A DNA stretch of 64,000 nt. Source: Amborella trichopoda. Its lineage: Eukaryota > Streptophyta > Magnoliopsida > Amborellales > Amborellaceae. Shown here in pieces: positions 1 to 12,051 of this stretch. Position 1 is the stretch's first letter. Each line of letters begins with the position of its first letter. A program made the position numbers and the translations under genes. The notes under the pieces are model-generated. The model did not search any database. It was not told where the DNA came from and saw only the letters and a program-made list of their open reading frames with translations. The stretch is taken from contig NW_006500103.1 in the NCBI RefSeq assembly GCF_000471905.2, positions 3,868,506-3,932,505 of the forward strand, written 5' to 3'.

Positions 1-406
1 AGCGATTGTATAATATAAGATACATTGTCTGAGCTGTCACTCATTGCAAAAGAGATGATCATATTGCCTTATATTCACGTCACATTCTACCTCAGACACA
101 CTCTTTGATCCTATATTCAAGAAAAGCATATAATAAGACTATTTATCTTTAGCATAAGAATGTCCCAATCACTTTTAGCCATTATATATAAAATCTGATG
201 TAAAATTCTTGAGTTTTATAATACCCCTAGATGCCCGATTTCACTTCAACTCCCTGTACCCATTTATACTAAAGAAGAAAATAGTTTGGTCTCCATATTC
301 ATTTTGAAATCCATGTAACAGAAAAATATAATCCACCAAAAGGTCATCACTGCCCAATGAATTTATGGATCGTAGTGAGTTGAAGAATCACTAAGATTGA
401 TGGGCC
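1..406. other. Left-edge non-coding DNA, possible P450 intron
   Basis: No open frame resembling a known protein is visible on either strand. If the P450 exon to the right belongs to a normal CYP82 gene, this stretch is inside its single intron, because the gene runs right to left and no P450 heme-binding motif appears before the window edge. Confidence 0.5.
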
Positions 407-478
407 CCACCCTCTCTAAATCATGGTTCATAATCTATATGACCACCCTCTCTAAATCATGGTTCATAATCTATATGA
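407..478. repeat. 36-bp tandem duplication (two copies)
   Basis: A 36-bp unit starting CCACCCTCTCTAAATCATGG occurs at 407-442 and again at 443-478 with no difference; a third copy begins (CCACCAT) and diverges at once. Perfect identity suggests a recent slippage or unequal-crossover event. Confidence 0.9.
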
Positions 479-528
479 CCACCATATCCTCTAATGGCTT
501 ATGAGGTTTAAATAGTCCATTTCGATTA

Positions 529-954
529 GGAAATGGTTTATATAAGTGCAAGGTTCTAAATAATCAAATTGGGCGCGCATCAAAAATTTCACTAGAAGAG
601 GTTGTTTTGATGCCAAATATCCTTGAATTGATAATCTCGACCTCAAGATGCATAGACATGAGAAAAAAATGGATTTCAAGTTTTGGAAGTAGTGCATCGT
701 GTAATGCATATTTCAAGTTTTGGAATTAGTGCATCTTATAATGCATTTTTGGACCGTCAATTTTCAAGATTTTCAAATTTTCATGGATATGCTCGATCTC
801 CATTATTTTTGAAGTCTTAAATTTCATAATTATAAACGAAAATATATTTTAGGGCTATCACAAATATTTGCAGTATTAAAACCACGTTTTTTGACACTAT
901 TTGAAAGTGCAGTTACATTGATTGTTTAGAGCGTCAGCTTCATACAAACCGCAC
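529..954 (+). mobile_element. MITE family A, copy 1 (Mutator-like)
   Basis: It begins GGAAATGGTTTATATAAG and ends CATACAAACCGCAC, matching the two ends of a family repeated at least twelve times in this window. The internal core with GCATCTTATAATGCATTTTTGG and GGACCGTCAATTTTCAAG is also shared. CGATTA flanks both sides (523-528 and 955-960), a remnant of the longer duplication seen at better-preserved copies. It lies where the CYP82 intron would be. Confidence 0.8.
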
Positions 955-1116
955 CGATTATATTACCCTTGTCCATTCATTTCAGTTTGCAGCAAGTTTC
1001 CTGTTAAATTTAGAGTGAATGATTTATCAAGTCTTTTAAAAAAATACGTACAACATAATTTTTTGCTATGGATATAGACTGTCGAGTATAAAAAGACAAA
1101 AGGGTTGTTTTCGTAC

Positions 1117-2054
1117 CAGGACAATAGCCTTGATGACAGTGTCCACCTCATGGGAACCCGGCCACTCCCCCTCCTTCACTAGTGAGAGAAGCACATCAAT
1201 AAAATCCCGGTCGCCGGAGTACTCGCCGGAATCTCCACCGGGAATTATTTTCCGTCTTCGATGATCAGCCACCCAGCCCCTCGCGATTAAATCAAGCTCT
1301 TTTGCCACCTTCCTCATCTTTCTTTTATATCCACCTAAATCCAAGAACCAAACAAAAGGCAAAGCATCACACAAAGAAGAAGCTCCCATCAAAAAGAAAG
1401 TCTCCTCTATCAAAGCCCTGACTCGCCGGATTTCCACGTCATCTCGCCGGATATTACATTTTCCGGCGCCCATCCTCGCCGTGAAATTTAAAGTCAGGGT
1501 CCCAAGAATATCCCTCATATCCACCTTCACCGGATCCTGCCGATTGCCCACCCACAGCCCGTACAGCTCCCTTACACATGTGCGAACCTCTGATTACGCA
1601 CGTGCCTTATCGCCTCCAGGCTCTTCAAAGAGAGGAGATGGACGGTCGTGATTTTCCGAGCCTTGCGCCAGTGGGGACCACTTGGGGCAAATCCTATCAT
1701 GGCCGAATCATAACCAATGACTTTTGCGGCCTGGGATTTTGGGCGGGTACTGAAATTTCGATCATTCTCGGTAAAGCAAAGTTTCGCGAGATTTCGGCTA
1801 CTGAGTATTAGCATCCGGTGAAAGCCCAGGCGTAGGGTGAAGGCAGGCCCGTACAAATCGGACAAAGAAGCTAATTTCTTGTAGAGAGGAACATTACCAG
1901 AGATGACTCGGAGGTGGCCGATCAGCGGCCATGATCCTCCGGGCTCCGGAGCCTGTTTACTGTGGAGATTTCTTTTCCTGATTAATAGGTGGAGGAGGAT
2001 GATTATAAAAAGGGTTGCGAGGATTAGTTGCAGAGGGTTAGTCCAATAATCCAT
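1117..2054 (-). pseudogene. CYP82-like cytochrome P450, exon 1 with frameshift
   Basis: This encodes the N-terminal part of a plant A-type microsomal P450 monooxygenase, closest by eye to family CYP82. Seen in order from ATG at 2054: a membrane anchor (LILATLFIIILLHLL), the proline-rich hinge APEPGGSWPLIGH, the B-C region with FSTRPKS and GFAPSGPHWRKARKI (C-helix WRKxR), then F/G-helix sequence ending TVIKAI. Near 1594-1597 one base is missing: HVR reads into a wrong frame and stops, while the next frame resumes EVRTCVRELYGLW and continues cleanly. With the missing base restored in count, exon length is 939, a whole number of codons, ending at a GTACGA donor (1116-1115), where CYP82 genes have their single intron. 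The I-helix, ExxR and heme cysteine would be in exon 2, outside the window. The start at 2054 was chosen because the anchor follows it directly; an in-frame ATG at 2081 is possible. The frameshift could be real decay or a sequencing error. Family call firm, subfamily not. Confidence 0.85.
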
Positions 2055-2244
2055 GGTTTTGGGAGCGCTATGGATATACATTGCTTTAGGTCCTGGAGGC
2101 AACACGATTTTTAAAGTCGACGATGGCTGCCCCTCCGTTTGGTGACACCCAAAGTTGAAAGGAGAGAAAGGTGCCTGAGTAGGAGGGGGGAGTGAGAAAG
2201 TGGAGAGACAGAGAGAGGAGGGATGCAAGAGAGAGAGTGTGATT

Positions 2245-2476
2245 GATTGGAGAAAAGGGGAGGAGAAGATAGATTTATTGATTGGAGAAAAAGGATGGAG
2301 AAGATAGATTTATTGATTGGAGAAAAGGGGTGGAGAAGATAGATTTATTGATTTGAGGAAAGGAATGGAGGAGAGAGAGATTGATGTGAAAGGAGAAGTG
2401 ATAGAGAGGGATGGAATTAAACTATTATTATGTGAAAGGAGAAGTGATAGAGAGGGATGGAATTAAACTATTATTG
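2245..2476. repeat. 35-bp x3 and 46-bp x2 tandem repeats upstream of P450
   Basis: Three copies of a 35-bp purine-rich unit (GATTGGAGAAAAGGGGAGGA...) run 2245-2349, with a degraded fourth. After a short gap a 46-bp unit (TGTGAAAGGAGAAGTGATAG...) is repeated twice at 2385-2430 and 2431-2476. On the minus strand this is a CT-rich tract in the P450 promoter or leader. Confidence 0.85.
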
Positions 2477-2521
2477 TTAGTTTTCATTTTTTTTTTTTTT
2501 TTCATATGAGTAAAGTTATAA

Positions 2522-2692
2522 GGGGACCCTCCCCACTAATGTGAGTAGGATTTCAAATGTTCACTTTTAAATTTGACATAAATTTTTAAAAAAGTTATCA
2601 CATACGTGTGGAACTTGATTTTTTAAAAAATTTATGTCAAATTTAATGGTGATCCTTTGAGGTCTTACACTCATGGATGTGAGAGGATCTCA
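2522..2692. mobile_element. Foldback MITE of about 170 bp
   Basis: The left arm (GGGACCCTCCCCACTAATGT... AAATTTGACATAAATTTTT) is matched in reverse by the right arm (AAAAATTTATGTCAAATTT ... ACACTCATGGATGTGAGAGG). Arms are about 70 bp around a loop near CACATACGTGTGG. No coding capacity. Target duplication not clear. Confidence 0.65.
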
Positions 2693-2869
2693 CAAAGTCA
2701 TTTCCCTTTTCATAGTCATGATCTTCATGTTATTCTTTAAAAATTATGATCAAATTATATTTAAAAAATATGAAAAAAGTTTATATCTGGTTGCAACCTT
2801 AAAATGTAGGATTACAGATGCACCTCAAAAATCCATCAAAGAATATTCTTTTAAGAGAGAAAATAAGGT

Positions 2870-3480
2870 CAAAGAAAAAAAAAATAGAAAAATTACAAAT
2901 AACCCCCAAGAATAGGATTTTTATGCAACTTGAACCAAAATTGTTTTTTTACTTTTTACCCTAAATTTAACTCTTCTAGCAAATACCCCAAAGTTATAAA
3001 AAAAGTAAAATGAAGACAAAAATAATCTCAGAAAAGCATGCGGCCTGGTACTTTGCTTCTGGAAAGAATGCAGTCTGGTATAAAATAGAGGTGGTCCAAC
3101 ACTTTGGGCATACGGTCCGACACAAAATGAGGGGGGTCCGACACTTTCCTTCTGAAAAGCATGTGGTACAACACAAAATAGGGGTGGTCCGACACTTTGG
3201 GCATGCGGTCCGGCACAAAATGGGGGCGGTTCGGTACTTCAGGCTTCTGGAAAGCATATGTTTCGACACAAAATAGGGATGGTCGAACACTTTGGGCATC
3301 CTGTCTAGCACAAAATGGTGGCGGTCCGGCACTATGAGCATTTTTGTCAAAAAAAATATGACTTTTTTGACTTTAGGGGTATTTGCTGGAAATGCTCAAT
3401 CTGAGGTAAAAGTTTGTTAAAAAATTTTATAGGTAGTAGTTTGTCTAAAAAGTCTCGTTCTGGTTTGGAATTTTTTCAAA
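2870..3480. mobile_element. Foldback element with GGACCGC-type repeat core, copy 1
   Basis: Outer arms are inverted: left has TTACAAATAACCCCCAAG and CTAGCAAATACCCCAAAGT, right has ACTTTAGGGGTATTTGCTGG and further matching sequence to about 3480. The centre (3030-3340) is a degenerate array of GGTCCGACACTTTGGGCATG and GGTCCGGCACAAAATGGGGG units. Two further copies lie at 22015 and 41100. Frames that stay open through the array on both strands are a by-product of the repeat and not taken as genes. Confidence 0.65.
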
Positions 3481-5458
3481 AAAAAGGCGATAGAGGTCAT
3501 GAGAGGGGGAGAGTCCCAAGAAGTACAGCTTAGAGAGAAAAAGATGTTATCTGGTGCTTTCATATGCGTACAAGTTATGTGTGGTCTTGTGTGTGTATGT
3601 GTGGGTGAGAGTATGGTGAGTGGTGTGTCGCATGTATTTGAGTTGTATAGAGGAAATTAGAGAAATTGTAGGGAGCATATATTTGTATAAGTAATGATAT
3701 ATTTTGTATTATAGATATTAAAATATTGAAAGAATTTCTTTCTCTAGTCCAATTTGTTGCTGCAAATTGTGCATTTTCAACGAGTAGTATTCTTACAAAG
3801 GATGTTGGAGAAAAGTATTGATTCGTTTAATTAATTGATTGATTCATTGCACTAATTAATTAGTTATTCTGCATAAGGAAGTATTTTTTTACTGGGTGCA
3901 TGCATAGTTTAGTTGATGGGTTGATTAAAATAATTAGTAGTTGGTAGCGGGAGTATTAATTTGACCCCAATAATAGAGGAAATCATCAAAACTCCCATGG
4001 AAATAATAATTTATAAAAGAAGAATAAAAGACAAAATTTAGGTGGGGTCCTATTTAAATGCAATCCATTTTAAAAACATGATCCTAGAGATAAGATCTAA
4101 CATACATCCTCAACAACTCTAGGTAGTTATCCATTATAGATCCATGATTTTGCATAAACAAAAAAAATACAAAGACGAAATTACCTAAAACCTTTTGATG
4201 ATTTACAAAAGGACCCGGTTTTTATGACATATGTAGAAATGCGGGCTTCTTAATAAATTTATTTTTTAGATGGATTTTAAGATTTTATTTTTAAAGATAT
4301 GTAATCTCTAACATGGAAATCATGAATATGAAAACTAAATAAATTTTAAAAACTAAAAATAATTATTCTAGTAAAAAAACATTTGGACCATTAGTTTCCA
4401 TTATTTTTAGATGGAACTCAAAATCCACTGAGAATCAGATTGGAATCATGATGATAGCACACCTAAGCCCCAACTAAGGTCTAAGCGTCTATCCTCACAT
4501 AATGCATTAAAAAAACCTCAAAACTATTTTAAAAACAGCTAAGAGCTCTTTATCCTGACTAAATTACTCAAAACCAAAAAAAAATATTCAAAATCGTCTT
4601 TTTGTTTTTGGAATCATGATCATAGAGATCAAGATTATCGAGTCATATAACACTGTCCAAAATCCAGACTTTGAATTGTCTTTTGTTAAGGGTCAAAATC
4701 CACATTTTGGTTTTGGAATCATGATCATAGAAATTGAGATTATTCACTCGTAAAACTCAGTCGAAAATCCATTCCTAATATTGACATTTGAAGAGGGCCG
4801 GATTTGAATAGGTGCAACAGACGCACCAAAACCCTTTCCACGATAGGATTCCTATAAGATATCAGCAAGGTTCTGAAAAACAGCATAGATATCCATACTG
4901 GGAAGTGGCCGATCCCATGTAAAACAGTATCAAGCGTATATGCGGGAAAACAGAACAATTCTTTTGCTTATCCTTCACCGACTATTGATTTATACTTCAG
5001 AAAAAAAAAAAACCGATTTGTAGTGGATTTATCTGGTGATATTTTTTTAAAATGACAAATTTTGGAGTTATGAAATAACAAATCGATGTTATTACACAGT
5101 TGTATCGGCCTATGCTTTATTTAAAAACTTCGTGATACTTGAGCATGTTATTTGAACTGTGGACACCACTTCTGCACATCTTTTCAAAGAAATAGAGATA
5201 AAAGTGAATTTTAACTAATGCTAGTACAGATACTCCCCAAAGCTGTTATAGCGCCATAGCCTTGCCTAGAATTTTTGGCCTCAGCCTCAATTCTTGGGTT
5301 CAAATCACAATCTATGTTGGTGCCAACCTCAATTTTCCAGTTCAAATCTCTCTCTCTCCCCCTTTCTCTCACACACAACATAATAACAATGATAACAAGA
5401 ACACAAATAAGAACACGAAGCGCAAGAAAATCAACCAACAAGAATAAGTGAACTAGAA
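3481..5458. other. Intergenic, with repeat pieces
   Basis: No supported gene. 4255-4390 is a dispersed repeat: the stretch with ATGTAATCTCTAACATGG and ATCATGAATATGAAAA recurs at about 47730-47860. 4606-4815 is an imperfect two-copy repeat of about 105 bp, each copy with GAATCATGATCATAGA. The right end is the 3' side of the At3g27390-like pseudogene. Confidence 0.5.
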
Positions 5459-8400
5459 CTATACAGCAGCCTCCACTCCATCATTGTCATTGTGCTCCAT
5501 TTTCTGAGCTTCATACAATAGTACTTTTACCACTTCATCTTGAAACCTACACCGGAAGGTTGGCAGCCTCGACAGTGTCAAACCAAAACCTTGCAACCTG
5601 TTTGCATATTATGAATGAGAAAATCAGGTGCTTTAAAATCATATTAATAAAGACATATCCAAGTATAACAGCACATAGGGAAGTATAACAACCAAGAGGG
5701 AAGCAGAGACTCAATAAGAATAATCATAAGAGTGGCATATGATAATAAGAGATGTAATCGACAAAAAATTCTCGAAAGTAATTATAAAAGTAGCTGGGTA
5801 GGTCAGCCAAGCACATTAGGTGTACTTTGATGTAGACACAAAGTTTCATTTGAAGCTTGGTTATATAAAAAGTAATCTGGTTTATGAAATGGCCGGTATT
5901 CACCGAGATCAATAAGCAACCTTCAATCCAAGCACCAAATCAACTGCAATTTACAAACTATGCTATTCAACTTGGGAGGGTCCCAAAGCGAAAGTATAAC
6001 CCTGAGTGGATTATATGTGTTGATTAAACAAGTGGTATCACCCGTTCTTTATTGAGACAAAGTGGGGATACATTTACTGTAGGCATAAGAGGGGTTCGTT
6101 CGAAAGGCTTCCCCCTCATCTTCCCCAAAACCTTATCCACATAGAACACATCTCTATGGTTATATTTTGGAAATAAGAGTGAAATTCATAATCTATGAAT
6201 AGAAGGGAGTTGAGCTAAAAAAGCAGATTCCTGACTCTTTCATGAATGAGAAGGAAACTCTTTGGGCCTAGGCTCTTTCTATGAGTGGTTGTGTCCTCAA
6301 CTATGAAAGGGAGAATTCTACCACACAGATCAATTCAAAGTTTGTGCTTTGTAATAGATCTCCTTTTCATAGTTGATGACAAAACCACTAATAGAAGTAG
6401 TCAAGGCCCCAAGCGTTCCTTAATCCTTTTCCTTCATCAAAGAGTTAGAATTCTGCTTTTCGCAACAAAAAAATCATTCATCCGTGAACTTCCTTTTTGC
6501 AACAAAGGAAATCCTTTACCCCCGAACTTCCCTTTATAGATTATGAACTCCACTTTCTCTAACTCCAACCCTGGAGATGTATTCTATGTAAAGAAATTAT
6601 AGGGGAAGTGAGGGAGAAATCTTTTATAATGAACACTTATGCCTAAAATAACATATTCGCACTTTGGCTCAATAAAAAACAGATGATCCCAGTTGTTAAA
6701 ATAAACAATATAATCCACTCAGGGTTCCTCTTTGAGATCTCACTAACTTAAATATTATATTTTGAATATATAACATTCTACGACAACATAGAGAAAGGCA
6801 AAGTCAACAAAGAAGCAACGTGTGTATAAGAAGAGCATTCTAACTGTACTTTCTACTCATACCAATCAATTGAGCTCTCCGAATTTCATCATCTGGTGGA
6901 AATCCACCATTTTGCCATGCTTCCATTCTCTAGAGATTTCCATAATAAAGAGTCAACTTGCACAGGTAAGCCTCTTCACTCTCTTGAAGATTAGCCTCTT
7001 TAAGCTGCTCCATCATTATAGAGATTGGGCTGAAAAACCAATCAAATGTCCTTTCCTCAGGCTTATTCACAGAAGTCATTTCAAGACCATCACCTGTAGA
7101 AAGAATGACCGAAGTAAATATGACTCTTCTCCTCTTGCTCACAAATGAAATTCACCCCATATTTTGACAAGAAAAACATTAATATAATTAATGAGAGTTG
7201 ATTCTCCATACGCATGACAAAACCACTTGATCCGCTCTTGATAGAGTGCAAAAAACACTGCAAAAACATGTATGCAGGAAGGCCAATGTTGACTATCTTG
7301 CTATTGGAATATTGCCATGCCTCAAGATCCGATTTATCAATGGCCCCAACTCCAATCAGCTCCTTACCATAATCTGCACAAGCCTCAAAAAGGCGATCCC
7401 ATATTTGGTAGATGTACAAACAATTATAACACGTACTCCATGGGGAAAGAACATGATATAAAAACGTGTAACGGAAAGACATATTCATACCTGAACAGAT
7501 TTCAGTTGTTGCATCTTTAAGGAAGGTGTTCGTTTTGGAGAATGCTTTGGTTTGTGTGATGAGTCTCCCTTAGAAGGGAGCAAATGACGTGTAGGAGGAA
7601 CCACTGGGGAGAGCCCAGGTCTGGCTGTATCCAAGAACAAATATTATCAAGTTGTACAACAAACAATTATAAACACATCAAGCTCAACGAAACTTATGAA
7701 GTAGAGGGATAAAATGATTATATAGTCAATTATCCATGTAAATATTTGGATGAATAAGGATGCACAAACAAAGATCAGTTAAAAGAATATCAATGGAAAA
7801 TTCCGAATGTAACTCAATAGCATCACAAGATATTTCAGAGGAACATACGCTGTAGAAAATGACTGCAAGAGAAACATTGCAAGAAATTACTTCAATACCT
7901 TGGAAAGCAAGATCCTTGACGCATGTAGAGAAGATCATTGGTGTACTCGTCAAAAAGAGATATCGCGCATATAATATGGAGGAAACCCTTTTTTATTGAA
8001 TTCTCCTGAAAACATAAGCAAGGAAGAATGCACATTCTCAGAGGTGGACTAGGAATCCAATTTCACTGCAGTCCAAATGGTAATAAGGTTGGTGACAACA
8101 ATATAAGAAAAAAGAGAGAAATATTTGTTTTAAAATGGCTCAACCAGGGTCAAGCATCATAAGAAAATAAGCAAAATTGCAGAAAAGAAGTATTGTATCC
8201 AAGAACTCATCGAAAATAAACCTAAGAGTTGCTCCAAAGGATGTGAATTATAACCTAAGAACCTTAAGCCTCAGAACTTACCATGCATGTCATGCTACAA
8301 AACCAGAATAGCTGACAAGCATGGCCACCAATAAGGAAAGCTAAAAAAGTAAGATGAGGATGAAATCCCTCATGTGTCCAGGAATCTGATCCTGCTACCA

Positions 8401-10833
8401 TTTATAAGTATGCATTAACAGGAGAATACATAAAAACTTTACCTGATAAGAAACAACAGCTGCATAAATTCCAAGAGGGAAAGCCGAAATAATCCCAGCC
8501 AAAGTAGCTAATCCAACCACTGATGGCCATAACAAAATTTTAAGTCCAGCAAAAGGAACACAAACGGTCTCCAAGCAGGGTCCGGCCCTTCCTACTAAAT
8601 CTTGCATCAACCTCATCCAACCTTTGAATAACATATAGGGAAGCTTTGTAAAGTGTAAGGCATGTAATCACAGGCATATCTATGACCACTCCTAAAAGCC
8701 CAACCAGCAAGCATCCTGGTATCTGAGAACCCCTTCAATGTAAAGATAACAGATAAATTAGTGAAAAAAAGTTAAACTCTTGTTCAGATTTCATCAGAAG
8801 ATATTTCAATTACAGAATGAAATTCTACTATAAATGAAGAGGAAAGTTATCTTCTATTTCTTTTTCTTTTTATTTTTTTCTCTTGCCTACCTTAAAATTA
8901 TCATATAATATAGCTATAATAAAATTGGAGAGCCCATCCATATACTAAGCAAATTCAAAGAATAAGAATTCAGAACCCAATACAAGTTAGCGCAGATGAA
9001 AAGCAAATTTTTGCATACAGTAAACCTTCAATAATAATTGATTTAGGATGCTTCCTTTCAAGGCATTATCCCTCTATCTAGCATTTCCAGAGTCGACTAT
9101 TATGGCGGCAAGAATTATTCAAAAGACAAACATTTTGCAATGGATAAAGATATATAAGATGTCAGGAAAATTTCCCAAGAGAATGTGATGGAAAGCAAGA
9201 TTGGCGACACATTAAAATAATGTCACATAATCGTTAGGTAAAATGAGGTAAAGTGGTGCACTTGACAACATAAAGGATAACTTGAGAAAATCATCACCAA
9301 CTTGACAATAAAATTAGCCTCACAAATTTAGGAGCAAATATATGAAGTTTCATTTGAAAGACTCACGTTGAAGGTTAAAAAGCCTCTGTACAACTTAGTA
9401 AGCAATATGCAGCTCTCTCAACTAGCATGATCACAGTAGGCATGGGATGGTGGATAGGTAAAGCATTACACTTCAGCACCCAAGAGAAGATAATGATCTC
9501 AAACATTTTATATCTTACATTGTAAATGAAACCTTTGGCAAAGAATATGCTCGAATGGGCAAATCAAACATAGCACAGAAATCTTCTCCAACCCACAAAA
9601 AAAGTACGTTGAAAAATCTTACGTACTTGATTTCTATGGACTCTTCAACTTTTGATTTGAGTATTCCATCCATTATAGAGTAGTAGGAATGGTAACCAAC
9701 ATCTGCGAAGTCTCGTACAATGGTGCAGCCTCCCAAAACAGAGCTCCATGTCCCATCCTACAGGTGTAAAGTTTTTAAAAAACAAGACAAGGGAAGTTCA
9801 GTTTTGCTGTCTCTTTATATGAAACAAGAAAATTTGAAAAAATTTGTCGCATTTTTTCCAGGATATAGTTGAAATTCATTGAACAGGCCAACTAGAAATG
9901 ATCTCCTAACCATGTATTATCACCAAGAAAGTGAAATGGCTCAAATATAGCTATAATCTACCATAAATCCATCCTTTCTTAGTTGCAATTTCTTGCTCTA
10001 ACATTATCACGAATAATAGCTACCAATATCAAAAAAATTATTCTTATTTTTTACATATAATTAGAAAGAAAAGGTGAATTTTTGGCAGCATGTTCTTTTG
10101 AAACTCTGTTTGAATTTGATAGCATGGACTATAACAAACGATCTCTGAAATTGGGTACGTTCACCAACAAACTAAAATAGCCAAAAAAATTCCTATTATC
10201 CACCCAACAATCTATCATATGCTACTTGAAATGTATTTCTCTGACAATTTCATGAACAATACATACCAGAAAACACCTCACAAACTTGTTCTCTTGTCCT
10301 TCCCCAATGGCCTGAAATGTAGCCATCAATGGTGAAAAGAACCCATATCCTAATCCAACAAGAAAGCTTCCTAGAACTCCAATAACCGGGTATAACAGCA
10401 ATGGAATTGGCAATGTGAGAAACAAAAGACCCTTCAGGCTTATGCCATACTTCTTTGTTCTGTATACAAAAAACCACATAATCATTTATACAAATTCATC
10501 AAATTCCAGAAACTTTCTCAATTGTTTCATTGGTGTGACAGCATGTAATACAATAGTAAGTCCAGGCAAAATGGTAGGGCCACAAACCTACAATCACAGC
10601 TGAATTACCCAGCCAAATTACAAGAAAAACAACTGGGCCAACAATAATAGCTGCAAATTCAATGAAAGTGAATTCAATAACCAGATATGAAATAAAATAA
10701 AAAGAGCAAAACCCATTAATGAATCTCTCAATACTTTACCTTTCACGAGTCCCAGAATCAAAAGTAGCACAAAAATGGGTAAAAATGCCAATAAATTCCA
10801 CAGAGTAGAGAAGAACCCTCTTGGTGTCTCCAT
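5459..10833 (-). pseudogene. At3g27390-like multi-pass membrane protein, probable pseudogene
   Basis: This matches the plant family of uncharacterised membrane proteins typified by Arabidopsis At3g27390; function unknown. Exons read on the minus strand: 10833-10740 (start METPRGFF), 10650-10545, 10459-10267, 9757-9623, 8722-8443, 8005-7899, 7620-7491, 7404-7212, 7093-6850, 5597-5459. Phases agree at every junction; without the extra base below they total 540 codons including the stop. Hydrophobic segments sit in exons 1-3 and 5; conserved stretches include GNSAVIVGLWP, GYGFFSP, DGTWSSVLGGCTIVRDF, IPGCLLVGLLGVVID, GSCFPR and RMEAWQNGG. Damage: one extra base near 8645-8647 shifts the frame in exon 5; TAG at 6932-6930 interrupts exon 9 just before RMEAWQNGG; the exon 2 donor reads AT instead of GT (10544-10543); the exon 8 acceptor reads AA instead of AG (7406-7405). 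The two splice losses are inferred from phase. Four different lesions argue against simple sequencing error, though a poorly polished draft remains possible. Confidence 0.85.
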
Positions 10834-11657
10834 AAACAAAAGCCAACAAATAAAAATTCACTGCAAAATAAAAAATATCATAGAAATAAACACAAATAAC
10901 ACAAAAATGAGAACAACCCATATAGATGAAATTACTGTTATTGCCAAATTAAAACAACAAGATCAACAAAAAACAAGCAAATGAGAAAAGGGAAAAATAA
11001 TTATAGGCAACTAATTCAAGTTCAGTTTCATTAAAAGCACCATAAATCAACAAACCCAAGAGAAATAAAAATTGAGCTTCACAAATTGACAATGGTTTAC
11101 AGGCGATTTGATGATCCATTTTTATAGAAAGAGAGACCGCATAATTTAGTGGTGGCTTTTCAGTCACTTGTTATGAATTTTGTGTTCCCTGCCATTACTT
11201 TCCTTTTAGAAAAGGGTAATGATTACCATCGAAACTGTACGTGAATTTATTCTTGCCATTGCAGACTCTCGAAGAAAGCATTATTGTTATTATCATTAAA
11301 ATGGTAGAGACGATACCATATTCGCATACCTAGGGGACCGTATATTGCACCGTATAAGCCATGTATGTGATGATAGAGCTTCTGCAACTAGAGGGAAGCT
11401 CACTCTTTAGAAATGGTGTTTTGTTTTTCATCAAATCAAGGAAAATAGGAGCTAGAAAGGCAGGTACGCATGAAAATATTTTCGGGAAAGTATTTCCATA
11501 TTAAAACACTTCCCCAAGTAATTAGGGGTGAGTTTTTGTCCCATCAATAGGCTGCCAATGGTGTGAAAAAAATGTACAAGGACTAAGTCCCACAAATAAT
11601 TACATAATCACATGGAGGATATCTTTTACGTAAAAATACCTCCACAAATATATTTTT
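10834..11657. other. Upstream of the membrane-protein pseudogene
   Basis: This is where the 5' UTR and promoter of the minus-strand locus should be. I see no further coding exon, tandem array or element with clear ends here. Confidence 0.4.
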
Positions 11658-12041
11658 GAAAAATGGCTTGATAGGTCTATTAAAATAAGTACGTCCTCAC
11701 TTCATAACTCATAAAAAATTTGAAGTTGAGCATTAGAAAACCATTTCATCGATCATCTCGACTTTAGCATTATGGTTGTGAAAAAAAATAGGATTTCAAG
11801 CTCTAAAAATAATGTATATTGTAATAAATTATCTAGACCGTCTATTTTTCTTTAAAAATGAGTGTTCACATATTCGAAAGATCAATACCACTGTTGGAGT
11901 TTCAAATTTTATTGTTGGTATTGGAAATTTATGTTAGAACCATCATAGAGATTTACATCACCGAAAGTACTTCTAGATGAGGATTTAAGGTGAGGTTTTA
12001 TTTTGTTTTCATAAAGTCTAGGCCATATAGAAACATCATCC
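11658..12041 (+). mobile_element. MITE family A, divergent copy
   Basis: It starts GAAAAATGGCTTGATAGG and ends CATATAGAAACATCATCC, degenerate forms of the family A termini. The core with GATCATCTCGACTTTAG and TATCTAGACCGTCTATTTTT is shared. Flanks: TATATTTTT (11649-11657) and AATATTTTT (12042-12050), 8 of 9 identical. Confidence 0.7.
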
Positions 12042-12051
12042 AATATTTTTA

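Noticed and set aside
3010-3350. Overlapping open frames on both strands
   Set aside because: They lie in a degenerate tandem array whose unit length keeps frames open; no family similarity.
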